Positions 11,142 to 19,514 of a stretch of DNA of 34,299 nucleotides are shown one piece after another (positions within the stretch are counted from its first letter, which is position 1; every line of letters starts with the position of its first letter). Made by a program: the position numbers and the translations under genes. Where the stretch lies: assembly GCA_020437395.1 (NCBI GenBank), contig JAGQWJ010000029.1, positions 1 through 34,299 on the forward strand. Direction: 5' to 3'. This DNA comes from Ignavibacteriota bacterium (lineage in GTDB: Bacteria; Bacteroidota; Ignavibacteria; Kapaibacteriales; UBA2268). Under the pieces are notes generated by a model. The model worked only from the letters and a program-made list of their open reading frames with translations, was not told the DNA's origin and made no database searches.

Positions 11142-11862
11142 TGTTCCAAAAGAAGAATCACTATTTAATGACAAATTAACAAAGAAAATAGCAATCGTTG
11201 ACGATGAACCAGATATTGTTGAGTTAGTTTCAATACATTTGAAGAAAAGTGGTTATAAGACTGTTGAATTTGAAAGTGGGGAAGGCTTTTTCAAATTTAT
11301 CAAGTCAAATAAAATAGATTTAGTTATTCTAGATCTTATGTTACCTGATTCAGATGGATTTGAAATTTGTAAATACCTTAAAAATGAAAGTGATTATTCA
11401 AATATACCTGTAATTATGTTAACAGCTCGTGGAGATGAAACTGAAAAAATATTAGGTCTTGAGATTGGAGCTGATGATTATGTTACCAAACCTTTCTCTC
11501 CCAGAGAACTTGTAGCTCGAGTAAAAGCAATTCTTAGAAGAAATGATAAAAAAACACCTAAAATACAAAAAATATATATTGGGGATTCTTTAGAGATTGA
11601 TTTAAATAAGTATGAAGTAAAAATAGGAGGACAAAAAATCGAATTAACGTCTTCAGAATACAAAATACTCAACTTACTTTCCAACAAGAAAGGATGGGTT
11701 TATTCTAGAGAACAAATTCTTGACTATCTTGGAGTTAGTGATAAAGGCGTTCTAGATAGAACTGTAGATGTTCATATAAAGAATCTAAGAGAAAAATTAG
11801 GTGATTATGGACTATTTATTAAGAATATCAGGGGTGTTGGTTACAAACTTGAAGAGTTTTAG
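11131..11862 (+). CDS. response regulator, OmpR/PhoB family
   Basis: DNA-binding response regulator, 243 residues from ATG 11131. The receiver domain has the acidic pair Asp24-Asp25, phosphoacceptor Asp68 in VILDLMLPD, Thr98 in MLTARG and Lys120 in VTKPFSPREL. The C-terminal winged helix (about 145-240) has ELTSSEYKILNLL, a recognition-helix region around VLDRTVDVHIKNLREKL and the final wing IRGVGYKL. The frame is open further upstream, but the receiver fold starts shortly after this ATG and the extra residues are not family-like. It overlaps the hydrolase stop by 11 bases, and the kinase starts four bases after its stop. Confidence 0.94.
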
Positions 11863-11866
11863 TAAA

Positions 11867-13606
11867 ATGAAAAGAATTTTATCAAAATTTTCATTCGCCT
11901 ATCTAATTGTAATAACATTTCTTACTGCTCTAATTGTTTACATTTCATACAGTACAATCCGTTCACATTATATTGAAGCATTGACAAAAGATTTAGAAGT
12001 ATATTCTAAATTAATAGAATCTGAATTATTACATTTAGATTTGAGTAAAGAGAAAAAAAATATCAATAACATTATTAAAGAATTTTCCTTTAAATCCAAA
12101 GTTAGAATAACGATAATAAAAAAATCTGGAGTAGTACTTTTTGATTCTGATGAATTACCTTCTACAATGGAAAATCATAAGGATAGGCCAGAAATAAAAG
12201 AATTATTAAATTCGGAATTCGGACAAAGTATTAGGTATTCTAATACAGTACAAGAAGATATGCTTTATTTTGCTAGAGTTGTTGAGTTAAATAATAAAGA
12301 ATACTATTTAAGAACAAGTTTTTTCGTTCATAAAATGAATAAACTCTTAACTGAAGTAAGAACTGAGATTATCGAAATCTCTATAATAGTCTATTTAATT
12401 TCTATACTTGGACTTATATACTTCATTAAAAACATTTCTAATCCAATAAAACAGTTATCTACCGCTGCAAAAAAGGTAGCCGAGGGTGATTTTGATGTTA
12501 AAGTAAAGATAAAATCAAATGATGAACTCGGCGAATTATCTGTCAATTTTAATAATATGACTAAAAGATTAAAAAAACTTTTTAATAAAGTTAATTCTCA
12601 GAAAGAACAATTAGATACGTTAATTTCGGAAATACAAGAAGGGCTTGTAGTTTTAGATTCTAAAGGAAGAATAGAACTGTATAATGATTCATTCTCTGAA
12701 TTATTAGGTGAAGATAATCTAATTGGAAAGAAGTTGACAAGATTGATAAAAAACAATTATATAAAGAGTTTACTTGAAGAAGTAGTTTCTACTGATAAAA
12801 GTATTATTAAAGAGATTTCTGTAGGTGAAAAACAATATTTATGTTCTACAAGTTGGATAAAAATGAAGAATGAAATTATAATACTTCTACATGATATTTC
12901 AGAATTGCACAAACTAGAATTAATTAAAAAAGATTTTGTCATTAATGTATCTCATGAATTAAGGACACCATTAACAGCAATAAAGGGATTTTCGGAAACA
13001 CTTATTGAAGAGATTAAAGACCAAGATCAGAAAAGATATATTGAAATTATTAGTAAGCATACTAACAGGTTAATTAGAATTGTTAATGACTTGCTTCATT
13101 TATCAGAGATTGAACAGACTTCGACTAATTTAGTATTAGAAAAAGTAAAAGTAAAAAATATAATTGAGAATGTATATAATCTTTTTTTACAGAAAAGCAT
13201 AGAAAAGGGGATTAATCTTGAAGTATCTATCGATAATAAAGAACGTATTTTAGATGTAGATAACTTTAGAATTGAACAATTATTAGTTAATTTAATTGAT
13301 AATGCCTTCAAATATACTGATAGTGGATTTATAAAGATAAAATCTTTAGAAGTCAATAACAATCAAGTATTTATTATTGAAGATAGTGGTCTTGGAATAC
13401 CAAAAGATGATATAAATAGGATATTTGAAAGGTTTTACACGGTAAATAAATCACGTTCAAGATCTGTCGGTGGCACGGGTTTAGGGCTTTCAATTGTAAA
13501 ACATATTGTGCTACTACATAAAGGTACTATAGAGATTGAAAGTACTATAGATGTAGGTACAAAGTTTATAATAACGATTCCTTTTACACAGAGTGAAATT
13601 CAATAA
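11867..13606 (+). CDS. sensor histidine kinase with HAMP and PAS domains (PhoR/VicK-like)
   Basis: Membrane kinase partner of the preceding regulator, 579 residues. TM1 is at about 9-28, an extracytoplasmic sensor at about 30-165 and TM2 at about 168-188. HAMP follows at about 189-242 (NPIKQLSTAAKKVAEGDFD), then PAS at about 250-350 (EGLVVLDSKGRIELYNDSF). HisKA carries His363 in VSHELRTPL. The HATPase has the N box (Asn475, Asn479), DSGLGIP at 507-513, the F box ERFYTV and GGTGLGL at 535-541. All catalytic boxes are intact. The layout matches PhoR or WalK, but the signal is unknown. The start at 11867 is the first ATG after the regulator stop and places TM1 right at the N-terminus. Confidence 0.94.
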   Translation: MKRILSKFSFAYLIVITFLTALIVYISYSTIRSHYIEALTKDLEVYSKLIESELLHLDLSKEKKNINNIIKEFSFKSKVRITIIKKSGVVLFDSDELPSTMENHKDRPEIKELLNSEFGQSIRYSNTVQEDMLYFARVVELNNKEYYLRTSFFVHKMNKLLTEVRTEIIEISIIVYLISILGLIYFIKNISNPIKQLSTAAKKVAEGDFDVKVKIKSNDELGELSVNFNNMTKRLKKLFNKVNSQKEQLDTLISEIQEGLVVLDSKGRIELYNDSFSELLGEDNLIGKKLTRLIKNNYIKSLLEEVVSTDKSIIKEISVGEKQYLCSTSWIKMKNEIIILLHDISELHKLELIKKDFVINVSHELRTPLTAIKGFSETLIEEIKDQDQKRYIEIISKHTNRLIRIVNDLLHLSEIEQTSTNLVLEKVKVKNIIENVYNLFLQKSIEKGINLEVSIDNKERILDVDNFRIEQLLVNLIDNAFKYTDSGFIKIKSLEVNNNQVFIIEDSGLGIPKDDINRIFERFYTVNKSRSRSVGGTGLGLSIVKHIVLLHKGTIEIESTIDVGTKFIITIPFTQSEIQ

Positions 13607-13639
13607 GGATTTGTAAAGAAATCTTTTTAATTTCATATT

Positions 13640-14263
13640 ATGGGAAGTATGAAAAACAAAAAAAATAAATCTGAATCTAAACAAGAAGATTTTGACGCTA
13701 TTAAAAGAGTTCTAGAAGGGGACAATTCTGCCTATGAATTCTTACAGAAAAAGTATAAGAATTTGATATATTCTCTTGTCAAAAAAATGATAAAAAATGA
13801 CAGTGATGTAGAGGATTTAGTTCAGGAGACTTTTATAAAAGCTTATAAAGCTCTGGATAAATTTAAGTTCAACTATTCGTTTTCTGCTTGGATTTATAGA
13901 ATAGCTTCAAACAACACAATTGACTTTCTGAGAAAAAGAAGGTTCGATACTTTTTCAATAGACAAACCTATTGGTAATGCAGAAGACGAAAACTATTTTG
14001 AAATAGAAGACAATTCGTATAGCCCAGATTCAGAATTAATAAATCAACAAAAATCTGACATCATTTCAGCAGCAATTGATACTTTACCAGAAAATTATCG
14101 TGAGATAATTCTTTTAAGACATGAGGAAGAACTTGATTACAAAACCATAGCTGAACAATTAGATTTACCTCTAGGCACTGTAAAAGCACATCTATTTAGA
14201 GCTCGAAAATTACTTTATGAAGAGTTAAAAGATAAATACAATTTATTGAATAATATAAAATAA
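13640..14263 (+). CDS. RNA polymerase sigma factor, ECF (sigma-70 family)
   Basis: Extracytoplasmic-function-type sigma factor, 207 residues. Region 2 (about 35-105) has DVEDLVQETFIKAYKAL and SAWIYRIASNNTIDFLRKRR. An acidic linker of about 40 residues follows (110-140). Region 4 (about 142-197) has DTLPENYREIILLRHEEELDYKTIAEQL and the helix-turn-helix GTVKAHLFRARKLL. No anti-sigma gene follows: the next gene is a LytR_C protein. It begins 33 bases after the histidine kinase, so it could share that transcript. The start is ATG 13640; a second ATG at 13649 would remove three residues. The regulon is unknown. Confidence 0.93.
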   Translation: MGSMKNKKNKSESKQEDFDAIKRVLEGDNSAYEFLQKKYKNLIYSLVKKMIKNDSDVEDLVQETFIKAYKALDKFKFNYSFSAWIYRIASNNTIDFLRKRRFDTFSIDKPIGNAEDENYFEIEDNSYSPDSELINQQKSDIISAAIDTLPENYREIILLRHEEELDYKTIAEQLDLPLGTVKAHLFRARKLLYEELKDKYNLLNNIK

Positions 14264-14273
14264 TATTAGGCAT

Positions 14274-14300
14274 AAAAATTGCAACATTTATGTAATTTTT
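14274..14300 (+). terminator. possible AT-rich terminator after the sigma factor gene
   Basis: AAAAATT (14274-14280) pairs with AATTTTT (14294-14300). Between them ACAT and ATGT form an inner 4-bp stem with a three-base bulge. The arm ends in five T. The stem has almost no G-C pairs, so termination strength is doubtful. Confidence 0.3.
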
Positions 14301-14318
14301 AACAATAACTTAAATTCA

Positions 14319-14753
14319 ATGAAAAATATTATCCTAAAAACAAGCATAATTGTATTTTCTATTACAACTTTTTTTATGTTATTATCATTTATTCTTAGAT
14401 TAAATTCAACACCGATGGATACTAAAATATCTGAAGTAACGGAAAAAACGGGATTCAACAATAAAATTCAATTAAATGTATTAAACGCTAGTGGAGAAAA
14501 AGGAATAGCATCTAAAGCAAGAAATTATCTTAGAGATTTAGGTTTTGATGTTGTTGAAATAGGCAACTTTGACACGATGATAGATTCTACAATCGTATTG
14601 GACAGAGTTGGAGATAGAATATCATCTTACAAGTTGACTAAAGCAGTTGGTATTGATGAGAGTAGAATTCTGACTGCAATCGATTCCTCACTCTATTTGA
14701 GAGCAACATTAGTGTTAGGGAAGGATTTTTCAAAATTGAGGTTTAAACTGTGA
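14319..14753 (+). CDS. membrane-anchored protein with a LytR C-terminal (LytR_C) domain
   Basis: 144 residues: one N-terminal TM helix (about 7-27) followed by a single LytR_C domain. The domain shows the hallmark IQLNVLNASGEKGIASKARNYLRDLGFDVVEIGN (about 50-83), then IVLDR and a C-terminal RATLVLGKD. LytR_C usually sits at the end of LytR-CpsA-Psr (LCP) glycopolymer transferases, but the catalytic LCP domain is absent here and the protein is too short to hold it. A cell-envelope role is inferred. It lies between the sigma factor and rsfS. Confidence 0.8.
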   Translation: MKNIILKTSIIVFSITTFFMLLSFILRLNSTPMDTKISEVTEKTGFNNKIQLNVLNASGEKGIASKARNYLRDLGFDVVEIGNFDTMIDSTIVLDRVGDRISSYKLTKAVGIDESRILTAIDSSLYLRATLVLGKDFSKLRFKL

Positions 14754-14771
14754 TTTACATTTTGCTGTAAC

Positions 14772-14779
14772 TAATTTTG
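14772..14779 (+). promoter_or_regulatory. candidate -7 element for rsfS-argS
   Basis: TAATTTTG matches TAnnTTTG and would give a leader of about 50 bases before rsfS. No clear TTG lies 20 bases upstream, so this is weaker evidence than at gyrB. Confidence 0.35.
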
Positions 14780-14835
14780 TCATTAACTTGTTATTCAAAA
14801 GTTAGTAGAAGTAAAATAAAAAACTGAAGAGAATA

Positions 14836-15273
14836 TTGATAAATAAATTTGAATACAGTGATTCACAGAAGTTAGCAATACTATGTGCACAATCAGCTCA
14901 AGATAAATTAGCTGAAAATACAGTAGTTTTAGGTCTAGAGAAAATCGAAATTGCAACAAGTAAGTTTATGGTTATTTGTGACTGTAAATCTACAATTCAA
15001 GTCAAATCGGTTGCTGAAAATATAATAAATAATATTTTAGAACATAATTTAAAGAAACCACGAGTTGAAGGATTAGAAACTTCTGAATGGGTTATTTTAG
15101 ATTTTTTTGATGTTGTAGTCCATATATTTTATAATGAGATTAGAGACTACTATAAATTAGAGAAACTTTGGGCAGATTCAGAATTTTATTTTGTAAATGA
15201 TGATGCTGAATTGGTGGAAACTAGTTATTCAGCAATAAAATTAGAAATTGAGAATAACAATTATGAAGATTAA
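14836..15273 (+). CDS. rsfS: ribosome silencing factor RsfS
   Basis: RsfS (RsfA/Iojap family) binds ribosomal protein L14 and blocks subunit joining when nutrients are scarce. The 145 residues show the family pattern: LAILCAQSAQDKLAENTVVLGL, then the strand SKFMVICDCKSTIQVKSVAENI and the diagnostic region GLETSEWVILDFFDVVVHIFYNEIRDYYKLEKLW. The DVVVHIF segment and the late Trp are strongly conserved. The start is TTG at 14836 with GAAGAG just upstream (14826-14831). The first in-frame ATG is near residue 48, inside the domain, so a non-ATG start is required. It overlaps argS by 11 bases. Confidence 0.92.
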   Translation: MINKFEYSDSQKLAILCAQSAQDKLAENTVVLGLEKIEIATSKFMVICDCKSTIQVKSVAENIINNILEHNLKKPRVEGLETSEWVILDFFDVVVHIFYNEIRDYYKLEKLWADSEFYFVNDDAELVETSYSAIKLEIENNNYED

Positions 15274-16906
15274 GATTATTGAAAATGCTCTATCTAATGC
15301 TCTGTCCAAAATAGGGTTAGAAGAAATACCTCAAATTGCATTTGAAAAGCCAAATAACCCAGATCACGGCGATATATCGACTAATATTGCTTTGCAACTA
15401 GCTTCAATTTTAAAAAATTCACCTACAAAAATTGCCGAGAGTATTTTACAGAATTTAGAATACGATGAATCCTTGATTGAAAAAGTTGAAATAGCTGGAC
15501 CTGGGTTTATAAACTTTAAGTTCAATACTAACTATTTTACTTCACAATTGGAATATATTCGGTCTAAAAATGAAATTTATGGTCAACAAGATATTGGCAA
15601 CGGTATAAGAGTTAATGTTGAATATGTAAGTGCAAATCCTACAGGGTTATTACACCTAGGACATGGAAGAAATGCTGCGATTGGAGATACAATTGCCAAC
15701 ATTTATGAGTGGTTAGGTTATGATGTTACCAGAGAATATTATTTTAATAATGCTGGTAATCAGATGAATAACTTAGTTAATTCAATATATGTAAGATATT
15801 TGAATCTTTTTAATGATACTCAACAACAGATACCCGAAGATGGTTATCATGGTGAATATGTAGTTGAAATTGCGAATGATCTTTATAATGAATACGGGGA
15901 AGAACTAAAAGACGGTAACTATCAAGATAGAATAGCTATAAAGAAATTTGGTGAATCGTGGTGTTTTGATAAAATAAAAAAGACTCTTACAAAAATGAAT
16001 ATCGAACAAGATGTTTTTTATAATGAAGATTCACTTTACAAAGAAGGCAAAATCAGTGATGTTATCAATGACTTGAAAGAGGCAAATTTAGTTTATGAGA
16101 AAGATGGTGCAACCTGGTTAAAATTATCAGAAATGGGATTAGAAGATGATAGAGTTATTGTAAAATCATCTGGAGAACCAACGTATAGATTGCCGGATAT
16201 TGCATACCATAAAGAAAAATTCAAGCGTGGTTTTGATAAGATTATTGATGTATTTGGTGCTGATCATATAGCAACGATACCTGATGTAATGGCAGCAGTT
16301 AAGCATTTAGGTTATAACACTGAGAATATCAAAGTAGTTATACACCAATTTGTTACTTTAACTAAAGATGGTCAACAAGTCAAGATGTCTAAAAGAACTG
16401 GTAAAAGTTATACTCTTGATGATTTGTTAGATGAAGTTGGTAGCGAAGTTGTTAGATTCTTTCTTATAATGAGAGGTAACACTACTCATTTAGAATTTGA
16501 TCTAACTTTAGCAACTGAAAATTCGGATAAAAATCCAGTTTTCTATCTAAAATATGCACATGCAAGAATTTGCTCAATTCTAGAAAATATTGAGAACTCA
16601 GATTTAGTTTTAAGCGAAGTCCCGGATTTTAGTTTATTGCAATCTGAAGAAGAAATTAATCTAATAAAATCGATTATTGAATTTCCGGATTATATTAAAC
16701 TAGCTGCAAATAAATACGAACCACAAATTATTGTTGAGTATTTAAGAGAGTTTGCTTCTAGATTTAGTACTTTTTACCATAGTTGCAGAATAAAAGGTGA
16801 AGAAGAACAAATTCTTAGATCTAGGCTGCATCTTGCAAATATTGCTAAAGTTGTATTAAAGAATGGATTATCAATTTTAGGAATTAAAGCGCCTAATAAA
16901 ATGTAA
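15263..16906 (+). CDS. argS: arginyl-tRNA synthetase
   Basis: Class I synthetase charging tRNA-Arg, 547 residues. The N-terminal ArgRS-specific domain contains KPNNPDHGDISTNIAL (about 29-44). The catalytic domain has the HIGH motif as HLGH (131-134) within SANPTGLLHLGHGRN, and KMSKR (374-378). The helical DALR anticodon-binding domain ends the protein (about 430-547), including YAHARICSIL. ATG 15263 gives the expected N-terminus. An upstream TTG (15248) would add five residues without family support. It starts inside the last four codons of rsfS, suggesting coupled translation. Confidence 0.96.
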   Translation: MKIKIIENALSNALSKIGLEEIPQIAFEKPNNPDHGDISTNIALQLASILKNSPTKIAESILQNLEYDESLIEKVEIAGPGFINFKFNTNYFTSQLEYIRSKNEIYGQQDIGNGIRVNVEYVSANPTGLLHLGHGRNAAIGDTIANIYEWLGYDVTREYYFNNAGNQMNNLVNSIYVRYLNLFNDTQQQIPEDGYHGEYVVEIANDLYNEYGEELKDGNYQDRIAIKKFGESWCFDKIKKTLTKMNIEQDVFYNEDSLYKEGKISDVINDLKEANLVYEKDGATWLKLSEMGLEDDRVIVKSSGEPTYRLPDIAYHKEKFKRGFDKIIDVFGADHIATIPDVMAAVKHLGYNTENIKVVIHQFVTLTKDGQQVKMSKRTGKSYTLDDLLDEVGSEVVRFFLIMRGNTTHLEFDLTLATENSDKNPVFYLKYAHARICSILENIENSDLVLSEVPDFSLLQSEEEINLIKSIIEFPDYIKLAANKYEPQIIVEYLREFASRFSTFYHSCRIKGEEEQILRSRLHLANIAKVVLKNGLSILGIKAPNKM

Positions 16907-16912
16907 ATATTT

Positions 16913-17467
16913 CTATTTCCATTTGATATTACAACCTACGCTTGGAAATTGTTGCACTGATGGTAGTTTATCATTAAGAAGTGCAGTTACAGCTAATCGT
17001 AGATCTTTACCAGTAATTTCATTATTATTACCTGGTCTTGAGTTATCAAACTGTCCTCTGTATCTAAGTTCTAAATCTCCATCATATAAAAAAAAGTCAG
17101 GTGTACACTGAGCTCCATAATTCTTTGCTACTTCTTGTGTTTCATCAAATAAATATGGAAATATAAAATCATTTTGCTCGGATTGAACTATCATATTTTC
17201 GGGTGAATCCTCTGGGTATTGTTCAATATCGTTAGAGTTTATTGCAATTATTCCTAATCCTTGAGGCATAAACTCTTTAGCAAATAAGGATAATTGTTTA
17301 TTCAAATGCTTAACAAATGGGCAATGAACACTAAGAAACATTATTAATGTAGCCTTTTCTTTCTTTAGTGATGACAATGAAATATTTCTTTTTTCTAATG
17401 GTGAAAAAATTGAAAAATCTGGGGCTTTAGTTCCTAGCTTTATCATTTTGGATTCTGTTCTTGCCAT
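16913..17467 (-). CDS. thioredoxin-fold protein of the peroxiredoxin-like (PRX-like 1) family
   Basis: 184-residue AhpC/TSA-type protein without a signal peptide, so cytoplasmic. It begins with the family-typical MARTESKM...LGTKAPDFSI. The active site is HCPFVKHL with Cys49 and no second Cys of a CxxC, as in peroxiredoxin-like proteins. A second conserved Cys lies in YGAQCTPDFFLYD. The C-terminus has PSVGCNIKWK, with Cys179 a possible resolving residue. Peroxidase activity is inferred and not certain in this subgroup. It converges on argS with six bases between stops. Its start is 27 bases from the divergent lipoprotein gene. Confidence 0.88.
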   Translation of the reverse strand: MARTESKMIKLGTKAPDFSIFSPLEKRNISLSSLKKEKATLIMFLSVHCPFVKHLNKQLSLFAKEFMPQGLGIIAINSNDIEQYPEDSPENMIVQSEQNDFIFPYLFDETQEVAKNYGAQCTPDFFLYDGDLELRYRGQFDNSRPGNNNEITGKDLRLAVTALLNDKLPSVQQFPSVGCNIKWK

Positions 17468-17494
17468 TGAATTAACCTTTCTTTAATTTGCGAA

Positions 17495-18265
17495 ATGAAT
17501 AGATTTTATTTTTATATTTTACTAACGACTATGTTTCTTTTTTATTCCTGTGAAACTACAAATAGTCCATCGGAAAATCCATTAAGATATAGTTTTGAGA
17601 TTCCATATTTTAAAATTGAACCTACAATTCATTATCGAGAAATAGTCAATAGAATAGATTATGGAAATATTCACTTTCATAATTCATCATCTGATTCTAC
17701 TTATATAAGAGCAACATTTTATAATAGAAGAAAATTTAGAGATGCGGGTAATTTGTATTTTGGTAATGAGAGAGTCGGCATAGTAAAAGCAGATAAGTTA
17801 TTTAATATAAATCAACTTATAGAGGATTTCATAGACTATGGATATGCTTATTTTTCCGAATTAGACAAAATGAAATTTGGTGAAAAAATGCTTATATCTG
17901 CAACAGGTAACGAATTTCCTCCGTACATTAATAGTATAAACTTACTTGATACTTCTCTTGCAATAGTAAATATAGATTCATTAGCTGTAATATCTAAATC
18001 AAAGGGATTTCAAATAAGAACAAATGATATTGGTTTTTATAATTCTAGAATTAGAATTTACAACTCAGAAAATGAATTTCTAATATATACTAGTTTCAAT
18101 GAGCAATTAGAAATAACTTCTGAAGAATTGAAAAAAATACCACTTGGAGATTATAAAATAGAATGTTTAAAAGGTCATTATTTATTGGATAGTGCCTCTA
18201 ATAACGAAAATGTAATAATTAATATTTATTCTGCATATATCTTTGATACTTCTATAAAAAACTAG
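17495..18265 (+). CDS. putative lipoprotein of unknown function
   Basis: 256 residues with an N-terminal hydrophobic segment and a lipobox ending FYSC, so Cys19 is the likely lipidation site. A short Asn/Ser/Pro linker follows. The rest is rich in aromatic residues and alternating strands (for example YIRATFYNRRKF and FQIRTNDIGFYNSRIRIYNSENEFLIY), suggesting an all-beta domain. I recognise no family. It starts 27 bases from the divergent thioredoxin-like gene, so its promoter must overlap that gene or be very compact. Export to the outer membrane is inferred from the lipobox. Confidence 0.75.
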   Translation: MNRFYFYILLTTMFLFYSCETTNSPSENPLRYSFEIPYFKIEPTIHYREIVNRIDYGNIHFHNSSSDSTYIRATFYNRRKFRDAGNLYFGNERVGIVKADKLFNINQLIEDFIDYGYAYFSELDKMKFGEKMLISATGNEFPPYINSINLLDTSLAIVNIDSLAVISKSKGFQIRTNDIGFYNSRIRIYNSENEFLIYTSFNEQLEITSEELKKIPLGDYKIECLKGHYLLDSASNNENVIINIYSAYIFDTSIKN

Positions 18266-18268
18266 TCA

Positions 18269-18293
18269 AATACAACATTATTGATATTGTATT
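18269..18293 (+). other. 7-bp inverted repeat between lipoprotein and metallophosphoesterase genes
   Basis: AATACAA (18269-18275) and TTGTATT (18287-18293) pair perfectly around an 11-base loop. No T-run follows directly, so it may be an operator or an mRNA hairpin rather than a terminator. It lies 15 bases before the next start codon. Confidence 0.35.
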
Positions 18294-18308
18294 CGTTTTA
18301 CCCATCAT

Positions 18309-19514
18309 ATGGACATAACAAGATTTATAGTTTTTTTCTCGATACTAACATTAATTTTATCAATTATTGAGTTTTATACATTATTCAACTGGCGTAAGTT
18401 TGTTAATAAGAATAAAATAAATATTCTATGGTATTCAATTCCAAAGTATTTATCAATAATTCTATTGTTAATTTCTTCTATTTCAATGTTTAGTAGTATT
18501 TTTTTTAGTCTTAACGAGAAATTCAGATATATTAGCATGATGCTGATTGCAATTTGGGTATTGCCTAAACTTGCAATTGTACCAATTCTAATGATTAAAG
18601 ATGTTTCTAATTTATTTATCTCTCTTGTAAATAAATTCTCGAATAAGAAAGAAAAAAATATTGATTTAGAAAAAAGAAAATTTGTTGAAGTTTCTTCTTG
18701 GTCATTAGCCACAATCCCATTTTTTATGGTATCGAAAGGACTTTTCTCAACAACTTATGACTTTACTGTTAGAAGGGCAGAAGTTATATTACAAAATCTA
18801 CCTAAAGAGTTAGATGGACTAAAAATAGTACAACTTTCAGACTTACATTTGGGATCTTTTTATGATTATAGACCTTTTCAAGAAGTTGTAAGAATTACTA
18901 ATAGCTTAAAAGCTGATATAATAGTTATTACTGGTGATTTTGTTAATAACAGCCCAAAGGAATTAAAAGAGAATTATAGTGATTTATCTAAACTAAATTC
19001 AGAAATTGGTATGTATTCTTGTTTAGGTAATCACGACCATTATATGAGTGAATTTGATCATCGGACATTAATAAAAGCAATTAATGATACTGGAAATAAA
19101 CTCCTTATTAATAATAGTGAAAAGTTAATAATAAATAATTCAATTCTTAACATTGTTGGAGTAGATAACGTAGGTATGAGACAAAAATTTGGTGACTTTA
19201 AATTGGCATTTGATGGAATCGAGGAAGAAGAAACTTCTATTTTACTTTGTCATGATCCTACTAATTGGGATTTAAATATAAGAAATAATTTTCCTGCGGA
19301 TTTGACACTATCTGGACACACTCATGGGGGACAAGTTGCTTGGGAATTTAATGGTATTGAATTTAAACCTGCTAAATTTGTTTATAGACAATCTGAAGGA
19401 TTATATAAAAATGGTGATAACCAGCTTTACGTCAATCGGGGAATTGGTACCGTAGGACCTCCACTAAGGATTGGGGTAAAGCCAGAAATCACAGAATTAA
19501 TCTTAAAAGTTTAA
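18309..19514 (+). CDS. membrane-anchored calcineurin-like metallophosphoesterase (YkuE/YaeI-like)
   Basis: 401 residues. The N-terminal part has about three to four hydrophobic segments (5-27, 44-66, 74-98 and about 132-148). A calcineurin-type phosphoesterase domain follows from about 170. Its metal-binding motifs are complete: SDLHLG (Asp178, His180), TGDFVNN (Asp210), GNHDH (Asn241, His242), CHDP and the final SGHTHGGQ. The later segment NRGIGTVGPPLRIGVKPEI is typical of the YkuE/YaeI subgroup, some of which act on envelope lipids. The exact substrate is unknown. Its stop codon overlaps the stop of the convergent giant gene. Confidence 0.9.
   Translation: MDITRFIVFFSILTLILSIIEFYTLFNWRKFVNKNKINILWYSIPKYLSIILLLISSISMFSSIFFSLNEKFRYISMMLIAIWVLPKLAIVPILMIKDVSNLFISLVNKFSNKKEKNIDLEKRKFVEVSSWSLATIPFFMVSKGLFSTTYDFTVRRAEVILQNLPKELDGLKIVQLSDLHLGSFYDYRPFQEVVRITNSLKADIIVITGDFVNNSPKELKENYSDLSKLNSEIGMYSCLGNHDHYMSEFDHRTLIKAINDTGNKLLINNSEKLIINNSILNIVGVDNVGMRQKFGDFKLAFDGIEEEETSILLCHDPTNWDLNIRNNFPADLTLSGHTHGGQVAWEFNGIEFKPAKFVYRQSEGLYKNGDNQLYVNRGIGTVGPPLRIGVKPEITELILKV

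Noticed and set aside
11801..11866. N-terminal extension of the histidine kinase
   Set aside because: It is the regulator's coding sequence read in another frame; ATG 11867 places TM1 at the N-terminus.
13610..13630. Terminator after the histidine kinase
   Set aside because: AAAG...CTTT gives only a 4-bp A/T-rich stem; too weak to call.
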